Assembly (NCBI RefSeq): GCF_003966125.1
Contig: NZ_RXMA01000022.1
Span: 1-64,000, forward strand
Reading direction: 5' to 3'
From: Azospirillum griseum
GTDB taxonomy: Bacteria; Pseudomonadota; Alphaproteobacteria; Azospirillales; Azospirillaceae
Length of the DNA: 64,000 bases
This document shows, one piece after another, positions 16,501 through 25,681 of the stretch (position 1 is its first letter; each line of letters begins with the position of its first letter). Made by a program: the position numbers and the translations under genes. The notes beneath the pieces were generated by a model. That model did not search any database, was not told the DNA's origin, and saw nothing but the letters and a program-made list of their open reading frames with translations.

Positions 16501-19359
16501 TCAGTGCGCCTCGCCCCAGTTCGTGCCGATCCCCGCCTCGGCCACCAGCGGCACGCTGAAGGACGCCGCCGCCTCCATCACGCCGCGCACCAGGGCGGCG
16601 GTCTGTTCGGCTTCGGCCTCCGGCGCTTCGAACAGCAATTCATCGTGCACCTGCAACAGCATGCGGGCGTGGCTGCCCGCCGCCGCCAGCGCGGCGGGGA
16701 TGCGGTTCATCGCCCGTTTCATGATGTCGGCGGCGGTCCCCTGAATCGGCGCGTTGATCGCCTGACGTTCGGCGAAGGCGCGGCGGGCCGGGTTCTTGTC
16801 CTGGATCCCCGGCATGTAGCAGCGCCGCCCGAACAGGGTTTCGACATAGCCATGCTCGCGGGCAAAGCCCTTGGTCGCCTCCATCCAGGCTTTCAGCTCG
16901 TGGAACCGCTCCATGTAGGTCTTGATGAAGCTGTTCGCCTCGCCCGGCGTGATGCCAAGCTGGCGGCTGAGGCCGAAGCCGGAAATGCCGTAGATGATGC
17001 CGAAATTGATCGCCTTGGCCTTGCGGCGGATGTCGGAGGTCATCTGGTCCAGCGGCACGCCGAACACCTGGGCCGCCGTGGCGGCGTGAATGTCCAGCCC
17101 GTCGCGGAAGGCGTCCTTCAGCGCCTGGATGTTGGCCATTTCGGCCACCAGACGCAGTTCGATCTGCGAGTAATCGACGCTGATGAGGCGATGACCCGGC
17201 GCGGCGATGAAGGAGCGGCGGATCTTCTTCCCCTCCTCCGTGCGGACGGGGATGTTTTGCAGGTTGGGATCGGTTGAGGACAACCGCCCGGTGTTGGTCG
17301 CCGCCAGGGCAAAGGCGGTGTGGACCCGCCCGGTGCTGGCCTCGATCTTCTCCTGCAAGGCGTCGGTGTAGGTGCTTTTCAGCTTGGCGAGCTGCCGCCA
17401 GTCCAACACGCGCTGGGCGATGCTGTGGCCCTGCTCGGCCAACTCCTCCAGCACGCTGGAATCGGTGGAATAGGCCCCGGTCTTGCCCTTCTTGCCGGTG
17501 CCCAGCTTCATCACATCGAACAGAATTTCGCCAAGCTGCTTGGGCGAGCCGATGTTGAAGCTCTGCCCGGCCAATTGATGGACGTCCTTTTCAATCTCCA
17601 CCAGCCGCACCGCCAGATCCTGCGACAGGCGGCTCAAGGCCTCGCGGTCCACCAGCACGCCCGCGCGCTCCATCTCCGCCACCACCGGAACCAGCGGGCG
17701 GTCGAGCGTTTCATAGACCGTGACCATGCGCGCCTCGACCAGCCGGGGTTTCAGCAGGCTCCAGAGCCGCAGGGTGATGTCGGCGTCCTCCGCCGCATAG
17801 GCCAGCGCCTTGTCCAGCGGCACGCGGTCGAAGGTGATCTGGCTTTTGCCGGTCCCGCACACCTCCTTGAAGGGAATCGGCGTGTGGGCGAGGTGCAGTT
17901 CCGACAATTCATCCATGCCATGGCCGTGCGCGCCGCCGTCGAGCGCGTAGGAGATCAGCATGCTGTCGTCGATCGGCGACACCGTCACGCCGTGGCGGGC
18001 GAACAATTGATGGTCGAACTTGAAATTGTGCCCGACCTTCAGGACCGCCGGATCCTCCAACACGTCCTTCAACGCCGCCATCAGGTCGGCGGTGGCGATC
18101 TGCCTGGGCGGCGGCGGGGCGTCGAAATCAAGCTGCCCGTCCGCCGTCGCCGGGTTGACGTGGGCGAGCGGGATGTAGCAGGCCAACCCCGGTGCGGTGG
18201 CCAGCGACACGCCGACCAGCGTGGCGGTGGCCGGGGTCAGGCTGTTGGTTTCGGTGTCCACCGCCAGCACGCCGCGTTCGCGCGCGCGCCGCACCCACAC
18301 CTCCAGCGCGGCCACATCCTGGACCAGCTCGTACCGCTGCTCGACCGCCGCAGCGGGTTTCGTCGCCGACCCGTCCGCCGACGAGGCTTGCGGCGACCCG
18401 GTGGACGGCGACGGGGCGGGCAAACCGGCGTCGGCGATGCGGCCGTCGCGGCGCATCTCCATTTCCACGCGGGCAACGATGCTGCGGAAACCCTGCGCCT
18501 TCAGGAAGTCGATCAGGCGCTGGTGGTCGGGTTCGCGCACGCGCAGGGCGTCGAGCGGCTTGGGCTGGGGCGCGTTGTCCTCCAGCCGTACCAGACGGCG
18601 GGACACCCGCGCCTGTTCGGCGAACTCGATCAGCTTCTGGCGGCGGGCGGGCTGCTTGATCTTCTCCGCGTTGGCCAGCAGCGTGTCGAGATCGCCGTAT
18701 TCGGTGATGAGCTGGGCGGCGGTCTTGATGCCGATGCCGGGCACGCCCGGCACATTGTCGACGCTGTCCCCGGCGAGAGACTGGACGTCCACCACCTTTT
18801 CCGGGGGAACGCCGAACTTCTCGAACACCTCGTCGGGGCCGATGTGCTTGTTCTTCATCGGGTCGTACATCGACACGCCCGGCCCGACCAGCTGCATCAG
18901 GTCCTTGTCGGACGACACGATGGTCACGGGCCGCCCGGCCTCGCGCGCCAAACGGGCGTAGGTGGCGATCAGATCGTCGGCTTCATAGCCGTCCAGCTCC
19001 AGGCTGGGCAGGCAAAAGGCGTCCGTCGCCTCGCGGATCAGGGCGAATTGGGGCTTCAGCTCCTCCGGCGTTTCGGGCCGGTGGGCCTTGTAATCGGGGT
19101 AGAATTCGTTGCGGAAGTTCAGCCGGGCGCTGTCGAACACCACGGCCACCGCCTCGGCCTTCGCATCGGCCAGCAGCTTCAGCAGCATGTTGGAAAAGCC
19201 GAGCACCGCGTTGACCGGCGTGCCATCGGGCCGGGTCATCATCGGCAGGGCGTGGAAGGCCCGGAAGATGAAGCCGGACCCGTCCACCAGATACAAACCG
19301 CTCTGGTCGGCGGTGGCGTCCGTGGCGGCGGGGGCGGTCGTTCCGGTGCTGTCGCTCAT
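16501..19359 (-). CDS. polA: DNA polymerase I
   Basis: Repair and Okazaki-fragment polymerase of 952 aa. The 5'-3' exonuclease (about residues 20-310) includes YEADDLIATYARLAREAG and SSDKDLMQLV. The 3'-5' proofreading domain looks intact, with DTETNSLTP, HNFKFDHQLF and YAAEDADITLRLW. The polymerase domain has motif A DYSQIELRLVAEM, the O-helix RRKAKAINFGIIYGISG and motif C LLQVHDELLFEAP. An insert-like Pro/Ser/Ala-rich linker (about 350-380) separates the first two domains. The ATG at 19359 is preceded by GAGAG; a longer in-frame start at 19464 would add an unconserved 35-residue extension. Confidence 0.96.
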   Translation of the reverse strand: MSDSTGTTAPAATDATADQSGLYLVDGSGFIFRAFHALPMMTRPDGTPVNAVLGFSNMLLKLLADAKAEAVAVVFDSARLNFRNEFYPDYKAHRPETPEELKPQFALIREATDAFCLPSLELDGYEADDLIATYARLAREAGRPVTIVSSDKDLMQLVGPGVSMYDPMKNKHIGPDEVFEKFGVPPEKVVDVQSLAGDSVDNVPGVPGIGIKTAAQLITEYGDLDTLLANAEKIKQPARRQKLIEFAEQARVSRRLVRLEDNAPQPKPLDALRVREPDHQRLIDFLKAQGFRSIVARVEMEMRRDGRIADAGLPAPSPSTGSPQASSADGSATKPAAAVEQRYELVQDVAALEVWVRRARERGVLAVDTETNSLTPATATLVGVSLATAPGLACYIPLAHVNPATADGQLDFDAPPPPRQIATADLMAALKDVLEDPAVLKVGHNFKFDHQLFARHGVTVSPIDDSMLISYALDGGAHGHGMDELSELHLAHTPIPFKEVCGTGKSQITFDRVPLDKALAYAAEDADITLRLWSLLKPRLVEARMVTVYETLDRPLVPVVAEMERAGVLVDREALSRLSQDLAVRLVEIEKDVHQLAGQSFNIGSPKQLGEILFDVMKLGTGKKGKTGAYSTDSSVLEELAEQGHSIAQRVLDWRQLAKLKSTYTDALQEKIEASTGRVHTAFALAATNTGRLSSTDPNLQNIPVRTEEGKKIRRSFIAAPGHRLISVDYSQIELRLVAEMANIQALKDAFRDGLDIHAATAAQVFGVPLDQMTSDIRRKAKAINFGIIYGISGFGLSRQLGITPGEANSFIKTYMERFHELKAWMEATKGFAREHGYVETLFGRRCYMPGIQDKNPARRAFAERQAINAPIQGTAADIMKRAMNRIPAALAAAGSHARMLLQVHDELLFEAPEAEAEQTAALVRGVMEAAASFSVPLVAEAGIGTNWGEAH

Positions 19360-19445
19360 GATGCTCTCGTGTCCAAACTTGCGGGCGCTACCATCGCCCA
19401 AGGCGGCACGGGAGTCGAGCGGGGATGACCGGATCGCCGCGCGCA

Positions 19446-19480
19446 AAAAAGGGGAGCGGGGCACCGCAGCCCCGCCCCCC
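19446..19480 (-). terminator. Intrinsic terminator of the AraD-like gene
   Basis: GCGGGGC ACCGCA GCCCCGC forms the core stem, extended outward by GGGGA/CCCCC pairing. On the minus strand it is followed by CCCCTTTTTTG, a clear U-tract. It lies between the dehydratase stop at 19524 and polA on the same strand. Confidence 0.8.
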
Positions 19481-19523
19481 CTCTTTGCCTGGATCGTTCG
19501 GATCCCTCGCGTCGGCGGCAGCC

Positions 19524-20453
19524 TCAGCCCGCAAAGGCCTGATCGGCGGCCAGCAGGGCTTGCGCCGCCGTGCGGATGCGGGCCAGCAGGTCCGGGTCGT
19601 CGATGTTGGAGAACATCGGCAGCATCGGCCCCATGTCGGCCACGCCCGACAGCGTCACCGCTTCGTGCAGCACGCGGATCGGCGACGAGCCGTCGCGCAG
19701 GTCTTCCAAGGGCAGATACTGTTCGCGCAGGGCCGCCGCGCGGTCCACATCGCCCGCCTTCAGCGCGCGCAGGATCGCCATCGACAGACGGGGCGCGACG
19801 CAGATCGAGCCGGAGGTGAAGCCCGCCAAACCGAATTTCGGCAGGTGATCGAGCACCGGGCGCTCACCGATGCCGCTGACGACATAGGTCTTGTCCACGG
19901 CGTCGAGGATGCGGGTCAGATACTCGTCATGGGCCGGGTTGTCGCGGACGACGGCGTATTTGATCGAGCAGATCGCCCCGTCGCGCACCAGCGCGGCCAG
20001 GGATTCCGGCGCGATGTAGTGGTCGGATTTGACATAGGCGGTCAGCGGGCGTTGCGCCCGGTCGGCCACCCGCGCGATGGCGGTCGCCACCCCGGCGGGG
20101 GTCGCGCCAAAGCTCATCGGCAGCATCATCGCGGTGGGGAAATCGAACTCGCGCAGGATGGCGGCCTGGTCCATCGCCTTGCCGTAATCCGGGCCGAGCG
20201 AGGGGATCATCCAGGTGTCCGGCCCGGCGATCTCGCGCAGCATCGCCAGCAGTTCGGGAAATTCGCCGACGCTGGTGTTGTAGAGGTTGGCGTTGCCGCC
20301 ATAGAGCAGGGTGGACACGCCGCCCTGTTCCAGGTGACGGACCAGCTTGCGGTTTTCCTCCGCGTTCAGCGACAGGTCGGCGTTGCGCGCCAGCGGGGGC
20401 ACCGCAATGACCGACCGTGCGAGATCGGCCCGTGTGACGGCAGTCGTCTTCAC
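19524..20453 (-). CDS. DapA-superfamily sugar-acid dehydratase/aldolase, like L-2-keto-3-deoxyarabonate dehydratase
   Basis: A 309-residue TIM-barrel enzyme of the dihydrodipicolinate synthase/N-acetylneuraminate lyase superfamily. Visible are GGVSTLLYGGNANLYN (phosphate/keto-acid loop position), LTAYVKSD (the usual Tyr strand) and ICSIKYAV with the probable Schiff-base lysine at about 165-170. The N-terminus (RSVIAVPPLARNADLSLNAEENRKL) is more like Azospirillum L-KDA dehydratase AraD, also 309 aa, than typical KdgD. Either would give alpha-ketoglutarate semialdehyde, the substrate of the dehydrogenase encoded opposite. The GTG start has AGGAGG 7 bases upstream. Exact substrate uncertain. Confidence 0.75.
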   Translation of the reverse strand: MKTTAVTRADLARSVIAVPPLARNADLSLNAEENRKLVRHLEQGGVSTLLYGGNANLYNTSVGEFPELLAMLREIAGPDTWMIPSLGPDYGKAMDQAAILREFDFPTAMMLPMSFGATPAGVATAIARVADRAQRPLTAYVKSDHYIAPESLAALVRDGAICSIKYAVVRDNPAHDEYLTRILDAVDKTYVVSGIGERPVLDHLPKFGLAGFTSGSICVAPRLSMAILRALKAGDVDRAAALREQYLPLEDLRDGSSPIRVLHEAVTLSGVADMGPMLPMFSNIDDPDLLARIRTAAQALLAADQAFAG

Positions 20454-20515
20454 CTCAATCCTCCTTCGTGCGACGTCGTGATGCAGGCGTCTTGTGTCAA
20501 AAGGTATGACATCAT

Positions 20516-20531
20516 CCATGTTGTCTGACAA
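20516..20531 (+). promoter_or_regulatory. GntR-type operator-like site 1 of the sugar-acid cluster
   Basis: CCATGTTGTCTGACAA contains the 11-bp palindrome TTGTCTGACAA, a form typical of GntR/FCD operators. It overlaps TTGTCA, a possible -35 element of the minus-strand dehydratase gene. Confidence 0.55.
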
Positions 20532-20607
20532 GTTAAAAGCGCAACAAGTCGCCAATTTCCTGTTTTGCGGCGCAGCACGGGCGGCAAAAAGTGGTCAGTC
20601 TATAAAT

Positions 20608-20623
20608 TTGTTTGACAACATGG
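20608..20623 (-). promoter_or_regulatory. GntR-type operator-like site 2 of the sugar-acid cluster
   Basis: On the minus strand this reads CCATGTTGTCAAACAA, 14 of 16 identical to site 1, in opposite orientation and 92 bases away centre to centre. It sits directly after a TATAAA on the plus strand (20601-20606), a possible -10 of the lactonase operon. Confidence 0.55.
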
Positions 20624-20747
20624 CCGCGCGGATCGATTCTTCCGCCCAACAAGCGGTTCGGCGCGGCGCACGCCGCCGCCCGCACACAACCGCCATCAGA
20701 ATCCACGGCGTCATCCACAGCGCCGCTGCGGGAGGGAGGTTCGGCCC

Positions 20748-21632
20748 ATGATCGGCCCGATACAGTGTTTGGTGGACGCCCGCGCGCGCGTCGGCGAAAG
20801 CCCGGTCTGGGACGCCGCCGGCAACCGCCTGTTCTGGGTGGACATCCTGGCGGGGCTGCTGTCCGCCGTCGATCTGCGCAGCGGATCGGTGCAATCCTGG
20901 AGCCTGCCGGGGGCGGTCGGCTCCATCGCGCTGTGCCGCAACGGCGATGTGGCCGTCGCCCTGCCCAACGGCGTGCACATCCTGTCCCTGACCAACGGCA
21001 CACTGCGCCTGTTGGTGGATCCCGAACCCGACCAGCCGACCAACCGCCTGAACGACGGCAAGCTCGGCCCCGACGGCGCGTTCTGGGTCGGCAGCATGGA
21101 CGACCGCCCGGTCAAGGAGCCGGTGGCCGCGCTCTACCGGATCACGCCGGACGGGCGGGCCGAACGCAAGATCGACGGGCTGAAGGTGTCCAACGGGCTG
21201 GCCTGGAGCGCGGACGGGCGGACGATGTTCCATTCCGACTCGCGCGGCCCCTGGATCGACCGCTGGGACTTCGATCCCGTGACCGGGAACCTCGCCAACC
21301 GCACGCGCATCGCCACCCTGACCAACGAGGAGGGCCGTCCCGACGGGGCCGCCACCGATGTGGAGGGCTGCTATTGGAGCTGCGGGGTGTCGGCGGGCTT
21401 CCTGAACCGCTTCACCCCGGATGGCACGCTGCTGGCGCGCTACCCCCTGCCGGTGCCCGCCCCGACCATGTGCGCCTTTGGCGGGGCGGACATGCGCACC
21501 TTGTTCGTCACCAGCCTGCGCGACGGGCTGTCGGACGCCGCGCTGGCCGAACACCCGCTCTCGGGCGGGGTCTTCATGATGCGAACCGAGGTCGAAGGCG
21601 TCCCGGTTGGCCGTTTCCAGATCAAAGGGTGA
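20748..21632 (+). CDS. SMP-30/gluconolactonase family sugar lactonase
   Basis: A six-bladed beta-propeller, metal-dependent lactonase of 294 aa, expected to open the aldono- or aldarolactone made by the dehydrogenase encoded next. The metal and active-site motifs are present: GESPVW with the N-terminal Glu ligand, NRLNDGKLGPDGAFWVGSMD, VSNGLAWSADGRTM, and RPDGAATDVEGCYWS with the catalytic Asp. GGGAGG stands about 8 bases before the ATG. It is the first gene of the lactonase-udh-KGSADH operon, five bases before udh. Confidence 0.9.
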   Translation: MIGPIQCLVDARARVGESPVWDAAGNRLFWVDILAGLLSAVDLRSGSVQSWSLPGAVGSIALCRNGDVAVALPNGVHILSLTNGTLRLLVDPEPDQPTNRLNDGKLGPDGAFWVGSMDDRPVKEPVAALYRITPDGRAERKIDGLKVSNGLAWSADGRTMFHSDSRGPWIDRWDFDPVTGNLANRTRIATLTNEEGRPDGAATDVEGCYWSCGVSAGFLNRFTPDGTLLARYPLPVPAPTMCAFGGADMRTLFVTSLRDGLSDAALAEHPLSGGVFMMRTEVEGVPVGRFQIKG

Positions 21633-21637
21633 CAGCG

Positions 21638-22480
21638 ATGCTTCTTCTGATGACCGGTGCCGGTGGTGCCGTCGCCACCGCGCTGACCCCGCGCCTGACC
21701 GCGCTGGGCTACCGCCTGCGTTTCAGCGACCGGGTGCGCCCGGCCGGTTTGCCGGACGACGCCGATTTCGTCGCGGCGGAATTGACCGACGAGGCCGCCG
21801 TGTTCCGCGCCTGCGACGGGGTGGACGCGGTGCTGCATCTGGGGGCCATCTCGTCGGAGGATTCCTTTGAACGGATTCTGGAGGTGAACATCCGGGGCAG
21901 CCACCATGTGTTCGAGGGCGCGCGCCGGGCGGGCAACCGCCGGGTGATCTTCGCCAGCTCCAACCACGCCATCGGCATGTACCCGCGCAGCCTGACCATC
22001 GACGAGACCGCCGCCCCCCGCCCCGACAGCTATTACGGCCTGAGCAAGGCCTATGGTGAGTTGCTGGCCCGCTTCTATTGGGACAAGCACGGGCTGGAAA
22101 GTGCCTGCCTGCGCATCGGATCGAGCGAGCACAAACCCAGCCAGAAGCGCCATCTCAGCACCTGGCTCAGCCACGATGATTTCGCCCATCTGATCGACCG
22201 CTGCCTGAAGGCCGAGGGGCTGGGAGCGGCGATCTTCTACGGCGTGTCGGCGAACAGCCAACGTTGGTGGCGCGACCAATCGGCGCAGACCATCGGCTAT
22301 CACCCCCAGGACAACGCCGAGGCGTGCGCCGGTCTGCCCGGTATGCAAGATCCGATGCCGAACGCACTGGACGAGGCGCACCAGGGCGGTACGTTTGTCA
22401 GCGCCAACTGCACCCGCACCCAGCCGCCCGATGAACGGTGGAACGCGTCGGGTGCCGCACAAAAACAGGGAAGCCTTTGA
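21638..22480 (+). CDS. udh: NAD-dependent uronate dehydrogenase-like oxidoreductase
   Basis: A short-chain-type Rossmann enzyme of 280 aa, likely oxidising galacturonate or glucuronate to the aldarolactone. It has the glycine loop TGAGGAVATAL at residues 6-16, DAVLHLGA, the catalytic YYGLSKAYGE Tyr/Lys, and FASSNHAIGMY, which closely matches the SSNHAIGFY block of known uronate dehydrogenases. The position between the lactonase and the semialdehyde dehydrogenase supports this. The ATG lies 5 bases after the previous stop. A pentose dehydrogenase role cannot be fully excluded. Confidence 0.82.
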   Translation: MLLLMTGAGGAVATALTPRLTALGYRLRFSDRVRPAGLPDDADFVAAELTDEAAVFRACDGVDAVLHLGAISSEDSFERILEVNIRGSHHVFEGARRAGNRRVIFASSNHAIGMYPRSLTIDETAAPRPDSYYGLSKAYGELLARFYWDKHGLESACLRIGSSEHKPSQKRHLSTWLSHDDFAHLIDRCLKAEGLGAAIFYGVSANSQRWWRDQSAQTIGYHPQDNAEACAGLPGMQDPMPNALDEAHQGGTFVSANCTRTQPPDERWNASGAAQKQGSL

Positions 22481-22482
22481 TC

Positions 22483-23925
22483 ATGGCCGACGTTTACGCG
22501 AATCTCATCGGCGGCGAGTGGGTCACGTCCACCGCCGTCAGCCGCAACGTCAACCCGTCGGACCTGTCCGACGTCGTCGGCGAATACGCGCAGGCCGACG
22601 CCGCGCAGACCGCCGCCGCCATCGACGCCGCCGCCAGCGCCTTCCCGGCCTGGGCCGCGACCTCGCCCCAGCGCCGCAGCGACATCCTGGACGCCGCCGG
22701 GTCGGCGCTGCTGGCCCGCAAGGACGAGTTGGGCCGCCTGCTGTCGCGCGAAGAGGGCAAGACCCTGCCCGAAGGCATCGGCGAAGTGACGCGCGCCGCG
22801 CAGATCTTCAAGTATTTCGCGGGCGAGGCGCTGCGCCTGTCGGGCGAGCGGCTGGATTCGACCCGCCCCGGCGTGGATGTGGAGATCACCCGCGAGCCGC
22901 TGGGCGTCATCGGCCTCATCACGCCGTGGAACTTCCCCAGCGCCATCCCGGCCTGGAAGATCGCCCCGGCGCTGGCCTATGGCAACACGGTGGTGATGAA
23001 GCCCGCCGACGCGGTTCCTGCCTCCTCCTGGGCGATCGCCGAGATTCTGGTGCAGGCCGGGCTGCCGGCGGGGGTGTTCAATCTGGTCATGGGGCGCGGC
23101 TCCGTGGTGGGCGAGGCCATCGTCTCGTCGCCGAAGATCAACGCCATCAGCTTCACCGGATCGGTCGCCACCGGTCGGCGCATCGGTGCCCGCGCCTTCG
23201 AATCGGGCAAGAAGTTCCAGCTTGAGATGGGCGGCAAGAACCCGCTGGTCGTGCTGGACGACGCCGATCTGACCGTCGCGGTCGGGGCCGCGCTCAACGG
23301 GGCCTTCTTCTCCACCGGGCAGCGCTGCACCGCGTCGTCCCGTCTGGTGGTGACGGCGGGCATCCACGACCGCTTCGTCGCCGCGCTGGCCGAGAAGATG
23401 GCCGCGCTGAAGGTCGATCACGCGCTGAAGCCCGGGACCGACATCGGCCCGGTGGTGTCGCAGGACCAGCTGGAACAGGATCTGCGCTACATCGCCATCG
23501 CCAAGGACGAGGGCGGGCGGCTGGTCACGGGCGGCGAGCGTCTGACCCGCGAGACGGAGGGCTATTACCTGTCCCCCGCCCTGTTCGCCGACACCACCAA
23601 CGACATGCGGATCAACCGGGAAGAGGTGTTCGGCCCGGTCGCCTCGGTCGTGCGTGTGCGCGATTACGACGAAGCGCTGGCGGTGGCCAACGACACCGAA
23701 TTCGGCCTGTCGTCGGGCATCTGCACCACCTCGCTGAAGCACGCCACCCATTACAAGCGCCACGCCCAGGCGGGCATGGTCATGGTCAACCTGCCGACCG
23801 CCGGGGTCGATCCGCACGCGCCGTTCGGCGGGCGCAAGGGGTCGAGCTATGGCGCGCGCGAACAGGGCGCTTACGCGCGGGAGTTCTACACCACGATCAA
23901 GACGGCCTACGTGTTCGGCGGCTGA
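22483..23925 (+). CDS. Alpha-ketoglutarate semialdehyde dehydrogenase-type aldehyde dehydrogenase
   Basis: An NAD(P)-dependent aldehyde dehydrogenase of 480 aa, inferred to oxidise 2-oxoglutarate semialdehyde to 2-oxoglutarate as the last step of the oxidative sugar-acid route. ALDH landmarks are intact: ITPWNFPSAIPAWKIAPALAYGN, FTGSVATGRRIG, LEMGGKNPLVVLDDADL with the catalytic Glu, and FFSTGQRCTASSR with the nucleophile Cys. The ATG at 22483 lies two bases after the udh stop. Substrate assignment rests mainly on gene context. Confidence 0.88.
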   Translation: MADVYANLIGGEWVTSTAVSRNVNPSDLSDVVGEYAQADAAQTAAAIDAAASAFPAWAATSPQRRSDILDAAGSALLARKDELGRLLSREEGKTLPEGIGEVTRAAQIFKYFAGEALRLSGERLDSTRPGVDVEITREPLGVIGLITPWNFPSAIPAWKIAPALAYGNTVVMKPADAVPASSWAIAEILVQAGLPAGVFNLVMGRGSVVGEAIVSSPKINAISFTGSVATGRRIGARAFESGKKFQLEMGGKNPLVVLDDADLTVAVGAALNGAFFSTGQRCTASSRLVVTAGIHDRFVAALAEKMAALKVDHALKPGTDIGPVVSQDQLEQDLRYIAIAKDEGGRLVTGGERLTRETEGYYLSPALFADTTNDMRINREEVFGPVASVVRVRDYDEALAVANDTEFGLSSGICTTSLKHATHYKRHAQAGMVMVNLPTAGVDPHAPFGGRKGSSYGAREQGAYAREFYTTIKTAYVFGG

Positions 23926-23959
23926 TCGGATCGGTCAGGATCGCGGGAGGGGGCGGGGG

Positions 23960-24715
23960 TCACTCCGCCCCTTTTCCGTTGCCGCCCATCGCCACCGCGC
24001 CGACAAAGGCGTAGCCGACACCGTGCACCGACTGAACCGGCAGGGCCTGCCCGCTCTGCTCCTCGACCTTGATGCGCAACCGGCGGACCAGCGAATCAAT
24101 GGAGCGGCTGTAGGGATCCCAGTCGCGGCCCGTCAGGGCAAAGGCGATGGCCTGCCGCGTCACCGGTTCGCCCGGCGTGGCCACCAGCAGGGACAGAAAT
24201 TTGTATTCGGTGGCCGTCAACGGAACCGCCGCACCGCCCGGCGGCTGGATCCACCATTCAATGTCGTCAAACACCCACAGTTTTTTCGCATCGGCACCCG
24301 CCGGTGCCGGGGCCGGAACCGGGGTGGGCGCGACCGGGGAAGGAGGCGCGCTTTTTTGCAGGCGGCGCAGCAGGGCCTTGACCTGCGCCTCCACCTCGCG
24401 GAAATCGACCGGCTTGACCAGATAGACGTCCGCCCCCAGTTCCAACCCGATCACCCGATCAATCAGGCCGGAGCGCCCGGTCAGCATCATGACGGCGGTC
24501 TTGGACGCCAAGCGCACGCGCTGGGCCACCGAAAAACCATCTTCGTCCGGCAGATTGACATCCAGAATGATGATGTCCGCGTCTTCGGCCTGCAACAGGC
24601 CATCCAAAGCGGCACCGCTGTTGGCCCCGCGCACGCGGAAGCCGCAGCGGGTCAGATAATCCACCAGATCGTCCCGAAGATCGTCTTCGTCCTCGACCAC
24701 GATGATCCGCGCCAC
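23960..24715 (-). CDS. OmpR/PhoB family response regulator (orphan)
   Basis: A cytoplasmic transcription factor of 251 aa. The receiver (residues 1-118) has the acidic pocket VVEDEDD, phospho-acceptor Asp at about 52 in IIILDVNLPDEDG, and the switch Lys in VYLVKPVD. A Pro/Ala-rich linker (about 125-145) joins it to a winged-helix effector (LTATEYKFLSLLVATPGEPVTRQAI, SIDSLVRRLRIKVEE, VHGVGYAFVG). It starts with a GTG. No histidine kinase is adjacent, so its partner is unknown; the divergent KGSADH gene need not be a target. Confidence 0.92.
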   Translation of the reverse strand: MARIIVVEDEDDLRDDLVDYLTRCGFRVRGANSGAALDGLLQAEDADIIILDVNLPDEDGFSVAQRVRLASKTAVMMLTGRSGLIDRVIGLELGADVYLVKPVDFREVEAQVKALLRRLQKSAPPSPVAPTPVPAPAPAGADAKKLWVFDDIEWWIQPPGGAAVPLTATEYKFLSLLVATPGEPVTRQAIAFALTGRDWDPYSRSIDSLVRRLRIKVEEQSGQALPVQSVHGVGYAFVGAVAMGGNGKGAE

Positions 24716-24819
24716 GGCGTTACAAACCCCATTCCAAGACCTTTGATATTCCGACCATAAACGGCCTTCCTACCCTTCGCCAAGACAAAGCGCAGGAAGT
24801 CACTGGATAATTTTCCTCC

Positions 24820-25620
24820 TCAGGGCTTTTGCAAATATTGATTGCCAACGGTCGCCGAATATCGCCCAACCACCTCGCGGTCGATGGCGTCGGCCCGACC
24901 AGACTTGACCAACCCGTCATAGCAGCGGTCAAAGTCGCTGCGGACTCCCTCATCACGAAACATCATCGTGTAATCGCTTGGTGGAAAAATCGCCGTGAAC
25001 ACCACATCCTGGGTGGGATCGAACCCAACGGATCCACCCGCCTTCACCTTGTCGATCAATTGACGATTGTATTCGGCAAAGATCAAGCCATCGGACAGAA
25101 CCGCCTCGACCCGACCGGCGAACAGAAGATTGGAGTGGCTCAACTGATCCGCCCGTTCGCGAAACTCGGCAAAGCTGGGGGCCGCATCCTTCAAACCGGG
25201 CAACACCCCGGAGGCTCCAAAAAAGGTGACGACACGCTTGCCCGCCAGATCCCCCAGCGCTTTGATCGACTGACCGCTGCTCTTCAGAACCGACGCCCCG
25301 TTCTGGTAGCGAATGTAGGGGACGGACCGCGCGCCCGTGATCGCCATGTCGGGGGGAACGGTGGCAACGGCGTCGAACTCCGCCTTCTCGCCATACTCGA
25401 TCCAATGCCGCCCGAAGGGGACCACCACGAAACGCACCTGATGCCCGCAGGCCGCCAACGTTTCGGTGATGACGGTGGCCTCCCGCCCGGTTCCATTGGC
25501 CTGGAACATCGGCGGCAGTTCCGGAGCCACGACCACAAGGGATTTCGCAAAGGCTGTGGTTGAAACGGCAAGCGTCAAATAAAAAGCTAAGATTGAAACG
25601 GCGTTCATCGTCACCACCAT
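24820..25620 (-). CDS. Periplasmic solute-binding protein, family 3 type
   Basis: A secreted protein of about 266 aa with a signal peptide (SILAFYLTLAVSTTAFA, cleavage near Ala-Lys) and a two-lobed fold resembling amino-acid binding proteins (SLVVVAPELPPMFQ, ITGARSVPYIRY, DLAGKRVVTFFGASG, FAGRVEAVLSDGLIFAEYNRQL). No permease or ATPase is adjacent, so it may be an orphan receptor or a sensor partner. ATGs at 25620 and 25608 are both possible; neither has a strong ribosome binding site. Confidence 0.75.
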   Translation of the reverse strand: MVVTMNAVSILAFYLTLAVSTTAFAKSLVVVAPELPPMFQANGTGREATVITETLAACGHQVRFVVVPFGRHWIEYGEKAEFDAVATVPPDMAITGARSVPYIRYQNGASVLKSSGQSIKALGDLAGKRVVTFFGASGVLPGLKDAAPSFAEFRERADQLSHSNLLFAGRVEAVLSDGLIFAEYNRQLIDKVKAGGSVGFDPTQDVVFTAIFPPSDYTMMFRDEGVRSDFDRCYDGLVKSGRADAIDREVVGRYSATVGNQYLQKP

Positions 25621-25681
25621 CAATGACAAACATCATATGGGATTGTCCACACCGCCTCTCTCTTCGCAATTGGGGGAAATC

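Noticed and set aside
17320-19428. Plus-strand open frame of about 700 codons opposite polA
   Set aside because: Antisense shadow of a DNA polymerase I gene with all catalytic motifs.
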